NCBI GenBank assembly: GCA_942492205.1
Contig: CALODT010000001.1
Location: 434,001 to 498,000 of the forward strand
Source: UBA1847 sp942492205
GTDB lineage: Bacteria; Pseudomonadota; Gammaproteobacteria; Steroidobacterales; Woeseiaceae
Length of the DNA: 64,000 nt
Direction: 5' to 3'
The notes beneath the pieces were generated by a model. That model was given only the letters and a program-made list of their open reading frames with translations, was not told where the DNA came from and did not search any database. Shown piece by piece: positions 42,762 through 50,958 of the stretch; position 1 is the first letter of the stretch, and every line of letters begins with the position of its first letter. Position numbers and translations under genes: made by a program.

Positions 42762-44042
42762 TCAGGCCTGGCTGCGCTTCCGCCTCGGCGGGCCGCCGCG
42801 CTTCTTGGCCTGGCCGTTGGCGGGGCCGGACCGACGTTTGTTCGCTCCGCCATTGCGGGATCCTGCCGGGCGGCGACCCCGTCCGTTCTGGATCGGTTCG
42901 GGCCTGATACGCGGATCGACGTCGTAGCCGGGCACGTATTCTTTTTCGATCTTGGTGCCGAGCAGCTGCTCGATATCGCGCAGCAGTTTCAGTTCATCCA
43001 CGCAGACCAGCGAGATCGCACTGCCTTCATTGCCCGCGCGAGCCGTGCGGCCGATTCGATGTACATAGTCTTCCGGCACGTTCGGCAGTTCGTAGTTAAC
43101 GACATGCGGCAACAGGTGGATATCGAGTCCGCGCGCCGCAATGTCCGTCGCAACAAGAACGCGAACGGCGCCACGCTTGAAATCTGCGAGTGCGCGGGTT
43201 CGCGCTGTCTGCGACTTGTTGCCGTGAATCGCGCTTGCTGTAATGCCGTCCGTTTCGAGCTGTGTCGCGAGGCGGTTTGCGCCGTGCTTGGTTCTTGTGA
43301 AGACCAGAACCTGTTGCCAGTTTTCAGAGCCAATGCGATGCGAAAGCAGTTCGCGCTTGCGCGCCTTGTCGACCGGGTAGACCGTCTGACTTACGCGATC
43401 AGCCGTCGTGTTCTGCTGCGCTACCTGGATTTCGGTGGGAGCATTCAGGATGCTGGCCGCAAGCTGCTTGATCTCGCTCGAAAACGTTGCAGAGAACAAC
43501 AGGTTCTGACGTTGTTTTGGCAAAACCTTGAGAACTTTGCGAATGTCACGAATGAAGCCCATGTCCAGCATGCGATCCGCTTCGTCCAGTACCAGTACCT
43601 CGACCGCATCGAGACGAATGGTTCCCTGCTGCATGTGGTCGAGCAGTCGGCCCGGCGTGGCGACGACGATTTCGACACCCTTGCGTAGCTTGTTGATTTG
43701 CGTATTGATGCTGACGCCGCCGAAAATCACAGCGGTCTTGAAAGGCAGGTAGCAGCCGTAGTCTTCGACGCTCTGCGCCACCTGTGCGGCGAGTTCGCGC
43801 GTCGGCGTCAGAACCAGGGCTCTGACCTTGCGACGATTGACGTCGTTCTCCTGCAGTCGCTGCAGTAGCGGCAGCGTGAAGCCCGCGGTCTTGCCGGTGC
43901 CGGTTTGTGCACCTGCGAGGATATCGTGGCCTTCGAGTATGTGAGGTATAGCCTGCTGCTGGATCGGGGTGGCTTCGCTATAGCCCTTTTTTTCGACCGC
44001 ACGCAGCAATTCGGCCGAAAGGCCGAGTTCTTTGAATAACAT
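42762..44042 (-). CDS. rhlE: DEAD-box ATP-dependent RNA helicase RhlE
   Basis: A 426-residue RhlE-type helicase. Its motifs run in order: Q-motif GYSEATPIQQQAIPHIL, Walker A AQTGTGKT, PTRELAAQ, TPGRLLDHM, DEAD in LVLDEADRMLD, SAT in LFSATFSSEI, then ARGLDI and HRIGRTARAGNEG. The C-terminal tail is lysine/arginine and glycine rich (GRGRRPAGSRNGGANKRRSG..), as in RhlE. It remodels RNA, for example in ribosome assembly or the degradosome. The 195-base gap upstream has a weak inverted repeat and no gene. Confidence 0.95.
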   Translation of the reverse strand: MLFKELGLSAELLRAVEKKGYSEATPIQQQAIPHILEGHDILAGAQTGTGKTAGFTLPLLQRLQENDVNRRKVRALVLTPTRELAAQVAQSVEDYGCYLPFKTAVIFGGVSINTQINKLRKGVEIVVATPGRLLDHMQQGTIRLDAVEVLVLDEADRMLDMGFIRDIRKVLKVLPKQRQNLLFSATFSSEIKQLAASILNAPTEIQVAQQNTTADRVSQTVYPVDKARKRELLSHRIGSENWQQVLVFTRTKHGANRLATQLETDGITASAIHGNKSQTARTRALADFKRGAVRVLVATDIAARGLDIHLLPHVVNYELPNVPEDYVHRIGRTARAGNEGSAISLVCVDELKLLRDIEQLLGTKIEKEYVPGYDVDPRIRPEPIQNGRGRRPAGSRNGGANKRRSGPANGQAKKRGGPPRRKRSQA

Positions 44043-44237
44043 TGAGTTTGTACTCCGGGGCGCCTGACCGTCCGCGTCATTACTGCCGCGCAGGGTTCGG
44101 TCCAGGCTGGGAAATCTTTAAGTAGCTCCGAAACCCGCAGGATTGCTGGGTTTGGAGTAAATGGCGCAGACCGAAGTGCGCCAGGACGCGGCGGACTATA
44201 ACAGAGTGCTGGCGAATTGGAAGGGCACAGCGATTCT

Positions 44238-44813
44238 TTATGCGGATCGGGATACGCGATCTTCGAACGCACGCCGAGAAAATTCGTCGGACAGTTTACT
44301 GTGTACCGACTCGTCGAGGTTCGTGTCCCAGGTGTTGATCACGCAGCCCAGGGTGACGTAAACGCCGTAGATCGCGATGATGTCCAGGATCTGTCGGGGC
44401 GCAAAGTACCCGTTGAGCTTCTCCTGGGTCTCCGTCGCGATTCGTCGCTGATCAAACAAGTCGTCAACAGACTGCAACAGAGCTCGGTCCTGATGGCTCC
44501 AACTGTCTGCCCCTGGTCCGTCCTGAACCCGCTTGATTTCCTCGACCGTAAGTCCGGCCGCTTTGCCGCGAACGACGTGTGATGCCCACTCGTACCAGCA
44601 CTGCATACGTACCGCGACGCGCAGGATCAGTAATTCGCAGTCACGTTGCGCCAACGCACCGCCTTGTACGGCATAGTTTCGGAAGTCCCACCAGGCATTG
44701 AGCAGGTCAGGGTGGTTGGCCATGAGGCCGTGTACATTCAGGGGACGACCATTCATGTCTGCAATGACGTGATCGAGCGACTCGTCCCATTGCTGCAATG
44801 GCAAGGGCTGCAT
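44238..44813 (-). CDS. Carboxymuconolactone decarboxylase-family (AhpD-like) protein
   Basis: A 191-residue protein with the CMD core: LLILRVAVRMQCWYEWASHVVRGKAAGLTVEEIKRV. Here a cysteine precedes the conserved E-x2-H set; the second redox cysteine of AhpD is absent, so it is closer to CMD than to alkylhydroperoxidases. It likely acts as a small cytoplasmic oligomer. It lies 24 bases downstream of the permease gene, same strand, so they may share a transcript. Confidence 0.82.
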   Translation of the reverse strand: MQPLPLQQWDESLDHVIADMNGRPLNVHGLMANHPDLLNAWWDFRNYAVQGGALAQRDCELLILRVAVRMQCWYEWASHVVRGKAAGLTVEEIKRVQDGPGADSWSHQDRALLQSVDDLFDQRRIATETQEKLNGYFAPRQILDIIAIYGVYVTLGCVINTWDTNLDESVHSKLSDEFSRRAFEDRVSRSA

Positions 44814-44837
44814 TGGCGACTCCGGATTCTTCTGGCG

Positions 44838-45851
44838 CTAGCTTGCGTACTGGTTGAGCAGTGTAGCGAAGATGAGGATTTGAGGCACGGTGATGACCGG
44901 CAGCCAGATCGCGGTGCGCCGGCCGATGTTGGTCCAGAGCAGGCCGATCTCGGTGTAGTCGGTGGCAACTCCGGCCATCAGGAAGATGAATGGATTGCCG
45001 AGCGCCGCGGTCTTGTTGAATATCTCGAACGCGATCGGTGAGGTGCCTTCACTGCAGACCTCGAGCACGGTGGCGAAAAGCAGAGTGACAAGCATGCCCG
45101 TAAAGTCCGGCCCCAGGTACTGCATGAACCAGTGCGCCGGCACATACGCGCCGATGATCGCTGCCGCGAGGATGCCGATCAGGATCCACCACAGCACCAT
45201 GTTGGCGAGCGATACAGAGCCCGCGGCAACGCCTTTCGCCGAGGCTTTCAGATCGAAGTTCTTCACTCGATCCCAGGAGATGTTCCCGACATCCACATCC
45301 TGGGCGGGCCCCTCTATCCAGCCGAGCTGATCGAGTACCGTGAAGGCAAGTCCGGTGATCAGGGCAATCAGCATCGCACCACCAACGAACAGGATGCCTT
45401 TCCAGCCAAAAAAGCCAAACAGCAAGACGGTCATTGGCAGGTTGGCCCATGGCGACGCGAGCAGAAAAGTAATGACTGCGGGAACGCTGGCGCCCTTCTT
45501 GTACAGCTGTATGGCGATGGCAAGAATGCCGTGCGAACACGCAGACATCAGGAAGCCGGCGATCACCGCGTTCAGAAGCGTTATCTTGCTGCGCTTGCCG
45601 AGCACCCGAACGATGAAGCCATCGGGCACGAAGTAGTCGATGACACCGCCAAGAACAAGACCAATGAGGACCGCCCACCAAACGATACCAACGTAGCTCA
45701 GCATGCTGTCGTTTAGAGCGGTGAACGGTTGCAGAAACGAGATCGCGAAAACGGCCAGGAAGATACTGCCCATGATCGCCAGCCGGCGGTTGATCGGCGG
45801 TATCTCGTTACTGGGTGGGCTGCTGTGACAGCAGTGGCCTGCGGTGCTCAT
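44838..45851 (-). CDS. YraQ/DUF318-family membrane permease
   Basis: A 337-residue polytopic permease of the DUF318 (YraQ/ArsP-like) family. About eight to ten helices are visible, with the family's central SACSHGILAIAIQLYKKGASVPAVITFLLASPWANLPMTVLL and the matching C-terminal repeat VCSEGTSPIAFEIFNKTAALGNPFIFLMAG. The N-terminal AGHCCHSSPP tail, with two cysteines and two histidines, could bind metal or arsenic. Export of an arsenical or metal is possible but not shown. The TTG upstream is rejected for ATG 45851. Confidence 0.82.
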   Translation of the reverse strand: MSTAGHCCHSSPPSNEIPPINRRLAIMGSIFLAVFAISFLQPFTALNDSMLSYVGIVWWAVLIGLVLGGVIDYFVPDGFIVRVLGKRSKITLLNAVIAGFLMSACSHGILAIAIQLYKKGASVPAVITFLLASPWANLPMTVLLFGFFGWKGILFVGGAMLIALITGLAFTVLDQLGWIEGPAQDVDVGNISWDRVKNFDLKASAKGVAAGSVSLANMVLWWILIGILAAAIIGAYVPAHWFMQYLGPDFTGMLVTLLFATVLEVCSEGTSPIAFEIFNKTAALGNPFIFLMAGVATDYTEIGLLWTNIGRRTAIWLPVITVPQILIFATLLNQYAS

Positions 45852-45936
45852 CAGCAAAGCATACGAGAGTGCTGGAACTGATCAAATGTGACTAGTACTT
45901 ACGCTGTTGCGGTAGCATGCTGTATCGAAACAGGCA

Positions 45937-46662
45937 ATGGGCAGCTTCATTGTGACCGGAGACAGGTTGGTTGGCGTAATAGGCGGCATGGGCCCGGAGG
46001 CAACCGTGGATTTCATGGCCAGGGTCATTGCCGCGACCCCGGCCGAGACTGACCAGGACCACATCCGCATGCTCGTCGAGCACAATCCGCGGATACCGAG
46101 CAGGCAGAGTGCCGTGCGGCGCAAGGGAGACGATCCCGGTCATGTGCTTGCGTCTATCGCCTCGCGCCTGCAGATTGGCGGTGCCGATTTCATCGTCATG
46201 CCGTGCAACCTGGCGCATGCCTGGTCACGTGAAATCGAGTCTGCGGTATGTATACCGTTTGTCAGCATCATTGACGAAACCGTGTCGCGGGCGCGGCAGT
46301 CCAGCCACGGTGGCGCGATCGGCCTGCTGACGACACCGGGCTGCTTCGCGGCCGGTCTTTACCAGGATGCCTTGGCCGGCCAGGAACTCGTGCTGCAATC
46401 GGACGATGAGCTGGCCGCTGCCATGGAGTACGTCAGGCAAATCAAGGCGGGTGACAAGTCCAGCAAGGTTGCAAAAGGTCTTCGCGGCCTGGCCGAGGAA
46501 CTCGTTGGCCGAGGTGCGCGTACCCTGATCGCTGCCTGCACGGAGTTTCCGCTGGTTCTCGATGCGTCAATGTTCAACGTGCCATTTATCTCATCGACGG
46601 ACGTGCTGGCCGAAAAGACTGTTGAGCTGGCGTTATCCGATAAACCCTTCCCATCGAACTGA
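45937..46662 (+). CDS. Aspartate/glutamate racemase-family protein
   Basis: A 241-residue amino acid racemase-like protein with VGVIGGMGPEATVDFMARV at the start and two catalytic-position cysteines, C90 in VMPCNLAHAW and C201 in IAACTEFPLVL, so both proton-transfer residues are present. Substrates in this group include aspartate and glutamate, and some members act on hydantoin-like acids. The ATG follows an ACAGG site. It lies 11 bases before a D-cysteine desulfhydrase-like gene, suggesting a D-amino-acid operon. Confidence 0.87.
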   Translation: MGSFIVTGDRLVGVIGGMGPEATVDFMARVIAATPAETDQDHIRMLVEHNPRIPSRQSAVRRKGDDPGHVLASIASRLQIGGADFIVMPCNLAHAWSREIESAVCIPFVSIIDETVSRARQSSHGGAIGLLTTPGCFAAGLYQDALAGQELVLQSDDELAAAMEYVRQIKAGDKSSKVAKGLRGLAEELVGRGARTLIAACTEFPLVLDASMFNVPFISSTDVLAEKTVELALSDKPFPSN

Positions 46663-46673
46663 GGAACTCGACG

Positions 46674-47675
46674 ATGCAGTTGTCCGAATTTCCAAGAATC
46701 AGCCTGGCTCATCTGCCGACACCACTCGAATTTCTGCCGCGGCTTAGTGAGCACCTCGGCGGGCCGCAGATCTACGTCAAGCGCGATGACTGCACGGGAC
46801 TGGCGACCGGCGGTAACAAGACGCGCAAACTCGAATTCTCGATGGGCGAAGCGCTGCAGCGAGGTGCCGACACAATCATCACGGTGGGTGCGGTGCAGTC
46901 CAATCACGTTCGCCAGACGGCGGCCGCCGCCTGCAAACTCGGGCTGAAGTGCGAGGTGTTATTGGAACATCGCGTTGGGCACCCCAGCGACCTGTACCGC
47001 AGCTCCGGCAACGTGCTGCTCGATCGTATTTTCGGCGCCAACCTGCGCGAGTACGACAAAGGTACCGACTTCGATGCCGCCATGGCCGAGGTTGCAGACA
47101 AAGTGCGTGCTGCCGGCGGCACACCGTACATCATTCCGGGCGGTGCCTCCAACCCGGTCGGGGCGTTGGGCTACGTCGGCTGTGGCCTCGAGCTGCTGCA
47201 ACAGTTTTCAGAGCAGGAACTCAAGGTCGATCACCTCGTCACGGCGACCGGCAGCGCCGGCACACATGCCGGACTTGCGGTTGGAATCCGCGGCGGCGGC
47301 AGCCATTTGCCGATTCTCGGTATTGGCGTAAACGCGCCGCAGGATGTACAGGAAGAGCGAGTCTACAAGCTTGCGGTAGAGACGGCGGAGCTGCTCGGCG
47401 TGCCCGGCGTCGTTTCGCGTGACGACATCATCGCCGACTGTAATTACATCGGCCCTGGTTACGGCGAGCCAACCGAGTCCATGAACGAAGCTGTGCTGAT
47501 GCTGGCGCGGCAGGAAGGCCTGTTGTTCGACCCTGTCTACAGTGGCAAAGCGCTGGCGGGAATGATCGACTACATTCGGCAAGGGCGATTCGACGGAGCG
47601 AGCACGGTTGTATTCCTGCATACGGGTGGTGCCGCCGGCCTGTTTGCCTACGCCGATACGCTAAAGCTTGGCTAG
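46674..47675 (+). CDS. D-cysteine desulfhydrase / ACC deaminase-type PLP enzyme
   Basis: A 333-residue fold-type II PLP enzyme. Lys49 in ATGGNKTRKLEF is the Schiff-base lysine, and AVQSNHVRQTAAAACKLG and VTATGSAGTHAGLAVG bind the cofactor. The set fits D-cysteine desulfhydrase (DcyD/YedO), which releases sulfide, pyruvate and ammonia from D-cysteine; ACC deaminase is the close alternative. The pairing with the racemase suggests disposal of D-amino acids. Confidence 0.88.
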   Translation: MQLSEFPRISLAHLPTPLEFLPRLSEHLGGPQIYVKRDDCTGLATGGNKTRKLEFSMGEALQRGADTIITVGAVQSNHVRQTAAAACKLGLKCEVLLEHRVGHPSDLYRSSGNVLLDRIFGANLREYDKGTDFDAAMAEVADKVRAAGGTPYIIPGGASNPVGALGYVGCGLELLQQFSEQELKVDHLVTATGSAGTHAGLAVGIRGGGSHLPILGIGVNAPQDVQEERVYKLAVETAELLGVPGVVSRDDIIADCNYIGPGYGEPTESMNEAVLMLARQEGLLFDPVYSGKALAGMIDYIRQGRFDGASTVVFLHTGGAAGLFAYADTLKLG

Positions 47676-47702
47676 CTGCCAGCGGCGCGGCCGAGAAAGG
47701 CG

Positions 47703-47735
47703 AAAAAAAAGGCCACTTCCTTGGAAGTGGCCTTC
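47703..47735 (-). terminator. Rho-independent terminator of the TonB-dependent receptor gene
   Basis: A perfect 10-bp hairpin GGCCACTTCC-TT-GGAAGTGGCC lies at 47711-47732. On the minus strand it is followed by a run of eight U. It lies downstream of the receptor gene ending at 47786 and converges with the desulfhydrase gene. Confidence 0.93.
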
Positions 47736-47785
47736 AGTTGGATACCGGCAGCACAGGGGGCCGCGCCGCGGGTATCTCTACTTCA

Positions 47786-50050
47786 TCAGAAGCTTACCGA
47801 GCCGGTCAGCGTGATCATGCGCGGGTTGCCGTAGAAGGCGCTCTGCACACCCTCCAGACCGAGCGTCGGGAAATCGTAGGATGCGACCTTGTACTCTTCA
47901 TCGGTCAGGTTACGAGCGTGCAGGCTCAATGAGTAATGGTCTTCGTCATCGCGCCACCCAATGCTCAGGTCAACCAGTGTGTAGGAGTCCGTATCGAGCA
48001 GCGGGTTCGGTATTTCGAACTGGTACATGTCGTCCTTGAACGAAGCGCCCGCTATTACCGAAATGCTGCCCGGGCGGCTGAACAGGTTGGATTCCCATTC
48101 CTTGCGAAGCTGCAGATTTGCCACGGTCTCAGGCGTATTCTGGAATTCTCGCGAACCGGAGATATCGACACCGGCGACAAACCACTCCGTGTAGTCGGCG
48201 TCGATCAGGCCGATCGATGCCATCGCCGACAACGAATCCGTAATCTGGAACATCGACTCGATCTCGACGCCACTGATTTCGGCTTTACCCGCATTCGTCG
48301 TCGCGCCGGCGAAGCTGTCATTCACGCCGTCGTTGTCGGTATCGATCGCGATGGAGCCGGGCACCTGGATGTCTTCGTAGTCGGAAAAGAACACGGCGAT
48401 GTTGGTGCTTGCCCTGCCATCCGCCCAGACCGACTTCGCGCCGAACTCGTACGAGACTACCGTCTCCGGTTCGAAGCCGTTCTCAACACCCGGGATCTGG
48501 TAGGCGCCGCGAGGGTCGAAACTGCCGCCCTTGAAGCCCTCGCTGATCGACGCGTACAGGTTATGCGCATCGGATGGTTTCCAGGACAGGCTTACGCGCG
48601 GCGTGAAATCCTCATCGGTGCGCGTGCCGGTGAACGTGGGTACCAGGCCCGGAGCAGGCACGGTCAGCGATATCGCGCTGGAATTACCAAAGTACGGCGA
48701 GCCTAGCCCGAGGAAAAGCTCTCGTGTCACGGTTGTGGAACGCTTGTCACTTGTGAAGCGTCCGCCGACGGCCACGCTCAATGTGTCCGAGAAGTCCCAG
48801 ACGAGGTCGCCGAATACTGCCCAGGACTCCGTGTCGAAGTCACCGAGGGTGAATGACGTAACGCCAAGGTTGCCGAGGACAACATCGAACGCGTCGAAGG
48901 CATTCGCATCGATGTAGTAGGCGCCAAAGACGCCCGACAAGTTGTCGCCGCTGTACGTGAACTGGAATTCCTGGCTGAACTGTTCGTTCTCGTAAATGAC
49001 GGGTGCGTCGAAGTCGTTGCCCGGCAAGCTGTCGAAGTCGATCAGCGATTCGGACTCGTCGCTGCGGTCAGCCGTAATGGACTTCAACGTCAGCGTGTCG
49101 CTAATCGCCCACTCCGCCGTCATCTGAACGCCACGCTGTCTGACGCTCTGGCCAATGCCGCCCGTCGACGATGGAATTGTCTCGATTCCGGCACGCGTGT
49201 CGAAAACATTACCGAGTACCGGCGCACCGGTCAGGTTGCCGACGGTCAGTCGATGACCGGACTTGGGCGCCGAATTGTCCTTGGTATTGTCGGCCGACAA
49301 CTTGACCTTGAGATTTTCAGTGACGTCGAGTTCAAGGCTCAGGCGGCCTGCCGTAATGTCCTTGTCGTAATGTTCGCCGCCCGTAAAGAGGTTGGAACCG
49401 AAGCCGTCGCGTTGAAACGAAGCGATCGTTCCGCCGACCCGGACCCTGTCGTTTATCGGCGTCGCGAACGTCGCGACCAGGTCCATCTGCTTGTACGAGC
49501 CGACAGATCCTCTGAGTTTCAGCTCGGGCTCGTCGCCCAGGCCGCGTGTAACGTAACGAACGGCGCCACCGATCGTGTTCCGGCCGTACAAGGTGCCCTG
49601 CGGTCCGCGCAGAACCTCGATACGCTCGACATCGTAGATGTCGAAAACCACGCCCTGGGGGCGCGCAAGGTAGACGTCGTCCAGGTAGATGCCGACGCCG
49701 CCTTCGTAACCGGCAACGGGGTCTTGCTGACCAACGCCACGAATGAACGCCGTCAACGTTGAACTGGTCGCGCGCGATACCTCGAGGGTTACATTCGGCG
49801 TCGACTGCGTGATGCCAACGATATCGGGCATGCCGACCTCTTCGAGGTAATCTGCGCTGAACGCGGTTACCGCGATCGGCACGTCTTTCAAGGTCTCTTC
49901 ACGGCGTCGTGAGGTGACGATGACTTCGTCCAGCGTGTCGTCAGCTTCGGAATCCTGAGCAATGACGGCAGCAGGCGCGAACGTCAGCAGGCCAAACAGC
50001 GGCAGCAGCCCTGCAAGGCCGCGCAGCCATGGAATTGATCGATTGTGCAT
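47786..50050 (-). CDS. TonB-dependent outer membrane receptor (TetR-linked)
   Basis: A 754-residue receptor: signal peptide MHNRSIPWLRGLAGLLPLF..AVIAQ, TonB box and plug start LDEVIVTSRRREETLKDVPIAV, plug motifs RGPQGTLYGRNTIGGAVRYVT, and a beta barrel that ends in NPRMITLTGSVSF with a terminal Phe. The ATG at 50050 follows GGGGAAAACC. Two TetR-type palindromes stand 44-85 bases upstream of the start, and tetR is the next gene upstream. It most likely imports the substrate of the divergent acyl-CoA ligase operon. Confidence 0.93.
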   Translation of the reverse strand: MHNRSIPWLRGLAGLLPLFGLLTFAPAAVIAQDSEADDTLDEVIVTSRRREETLKDVPIAVTAFSADYLEEVGMPDIVGITQSTPNVTLEVSRATSSTLTAFIRGVGQQDPVAGYEGGVGIYLDDVYLARPQGVVFDIYDVERIEVLRGPQGTLYGRNTIGGAVRYVTRGLGDEPELKLRGSVGSYKQMDLVATFATPINDRVRVGGTIASFQRDGFGSNLFTGGEHYDKDITAGRLSLELDVTENLKVKLSADNTKDNSAPKSGHRLTVGNLTGAPVLGNVFDTRAGIETIPSSTGGIGQSVRQRGVQMTAEWAISDTLTLKSITADRSDESESLIDFDSLPGNDFDAPVIYENEQFSQEFQFTYSGDNLSGVFGAYYIDANAFDAFDVVLGNLGVTSFTLGDFDTESWAVFGDLVWDFSDTLSVAVGGRFTSDKRSTTVTRELFLGLGSPYFGNSSAISLTVPAPGLVPTFTGTRTDEDFTPRVSLSWKPSDAHNLYASISEGFKGGSFDPRGAYQIPGVENGFEPETVVSYEFGAKSVWADGRASTNIAVFFSDYEDIQVPGSIAIDTDNDGVNDSFAGATTNAGKAEISGVEIESMFQITDSLSAMASIGLIDADYTEWFVAGVDISGSREFQNTPETVANLQLRKEWESNLFSRPGSISVIAGASFKDDMYQFEIPNPLLDTDSYTLVDLSIGWRDDEDHYSLSLHARNLTDEEYKVASYDFPTLGLEGVQSAFYGNPRMITLTGSVSF

Positions 50051-50093
50051 GGTTTTCCCCCTGGGTTTGATGGCGCAAAGCGCACCGGCGCTA

Positions 50094-50135
50094 TTCAACG
50101 AGCGTTCAATAAATGCTAATTGAACGCTCGTTGAA
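50094..50135. promoter_or_regulatory. Paired TetR-type operator upstream of the receptor
   Basis: Two 16-base sites, TTCAACGAGCGTTCAA at 50094-50109 and its exact complement TTGAACGCTCGTTGAA at 50120-50135, form a 17-base-arm inverted repeat around an 8-base spacer (AAATGCTA). Each site is near-palindromic and matches the site found before tetR. They lie between tetR and the receptor gene. Confidence 0.85.
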
Positions 50136-50174
50136 ATACAACACTGGCCGTTGGTGAGGTTGTAATGCCTTGAT

Positions 50175-50816
50175 TTACCGGGCGCAGAGCGCCCGGAAGC
50201 CGGCGGCAAGAAATTCCGGCATGCGCTGATTGATCGCATCCATGTCGGAAGAATGACAGATGCCGCCCGACAGATTGTCGATGCGGCCGGTCTCGGCGAA
50301 GGTCAGCGTCAGGGCGCCGGACAGGAAGTGATAGCTCCAGTAAAGATCGGCCTCGTCGCAGTCGGGCAGGGCCTTGCCAAGTGCCTCGATGAAACGCCGC
50401 ACAAGCGGGTCGAAGTACCGTGTCATGAGTTCGCCGCCCCATTCCGGCGAGTTGTTAATCTGCGCAATCAGCTGGAAATAGTATTTCCACTCGTCGTGTT
50501 CGCGAGCCAGCAGATCAAGCAGGGGGTGCGTGAACGCGTCAATGATCTCTTCGACGGTCGGTGCATCGTCCGGATGACGTTCTTCGACCGCTTCCAGGGC
50601 TTTCAGGCGTATGGAGTTCAGGTGCTCGACGCGTCGCAGCATGACCTGATCGAACAGGTCCTGCTTGGACTTGAAGTGATAGTAAGCAAGCGACACGTCG
50701 GCCTCTGCCTTGCCCATGATCTGTCGCACGGATACGCCTTCATAGCCCTTGTGCGCGAACAGTTCTTCGGCCGCGTCGAGAATGCGCTCGCGTGTCGGGT
50801 GCTTGCCTTTTGCCAT
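50175..50816 (-). CDS. TetR-family transcriptional repressor
   Basis: A 213-residue TetR protein. The helix-turn-helix region is RERILDAAEELFAHKGYEGVSVRQIMGKAEADVSLAYYHFKSKQDLFDQV, which includes the usual YYHF recognition-helix end; the ligand-binding domain follows. ATG 50816 is preceded by AAGAAGG. It is divergent from the acyl-CoA ligase operon across a region holding a perfect 16-base palindrome, and the receptor gene lies downstream behind a second operator pair. Autorepression and control of both flanks are likely; the ligand is probably the substrate or its CoA ester. Confidence 0.92.
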   Translation of the reverse strand: MAKGKHPTRERILDAAEELFAHKGYEGVSVRQIMGKAEADVSLAYYHFKSKQDLFDQVMLRRVEHLNSIRLKALEAVEERHPDDAPTVEEIIDAFTHPLLDLLAREHDEWKYYFQLIAQINNSPEWGGELMTRYFDPLVRRFIEALGKALPDCDEADLYWSYHFLSGALTLTFAETGRIDNLSGGICHSSDMDAINQRMPEFLAAGFRALCAR

Positions 50817-50888
50817 TGCAGCCTTCTTGTTGTCAACGGAGGAGTTCGTGGCTAACGAGCCGCCACGGTAGCGAGCCTGCAATTGAAT

Positions 50889-50926
50889 TTCAACGACTGC
50901 TCAACTAGTATTCAACGATCGTTGAA
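50889..50926. promoter_or_regulatory. TetR operator between tetR and the acyl-CoA ligase operon
   Basis: TTCAACGATCGTTGAA at 50911-50926 is a perfect 16-base palindrome. A weaker copy, TTCAACGACTGCTCAA, lies at 50889-50904, 22 bases away centre to centre. Both share the TTCAACGA half with the receptor-side operators. The position fits simultaneous control of tetR and of the operon starting at 50959. Confidence 0.85.
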
Positions 50927-50958
50927 ATTCGAGAAGCCGTCTTGTGGGGGAGCTAACG

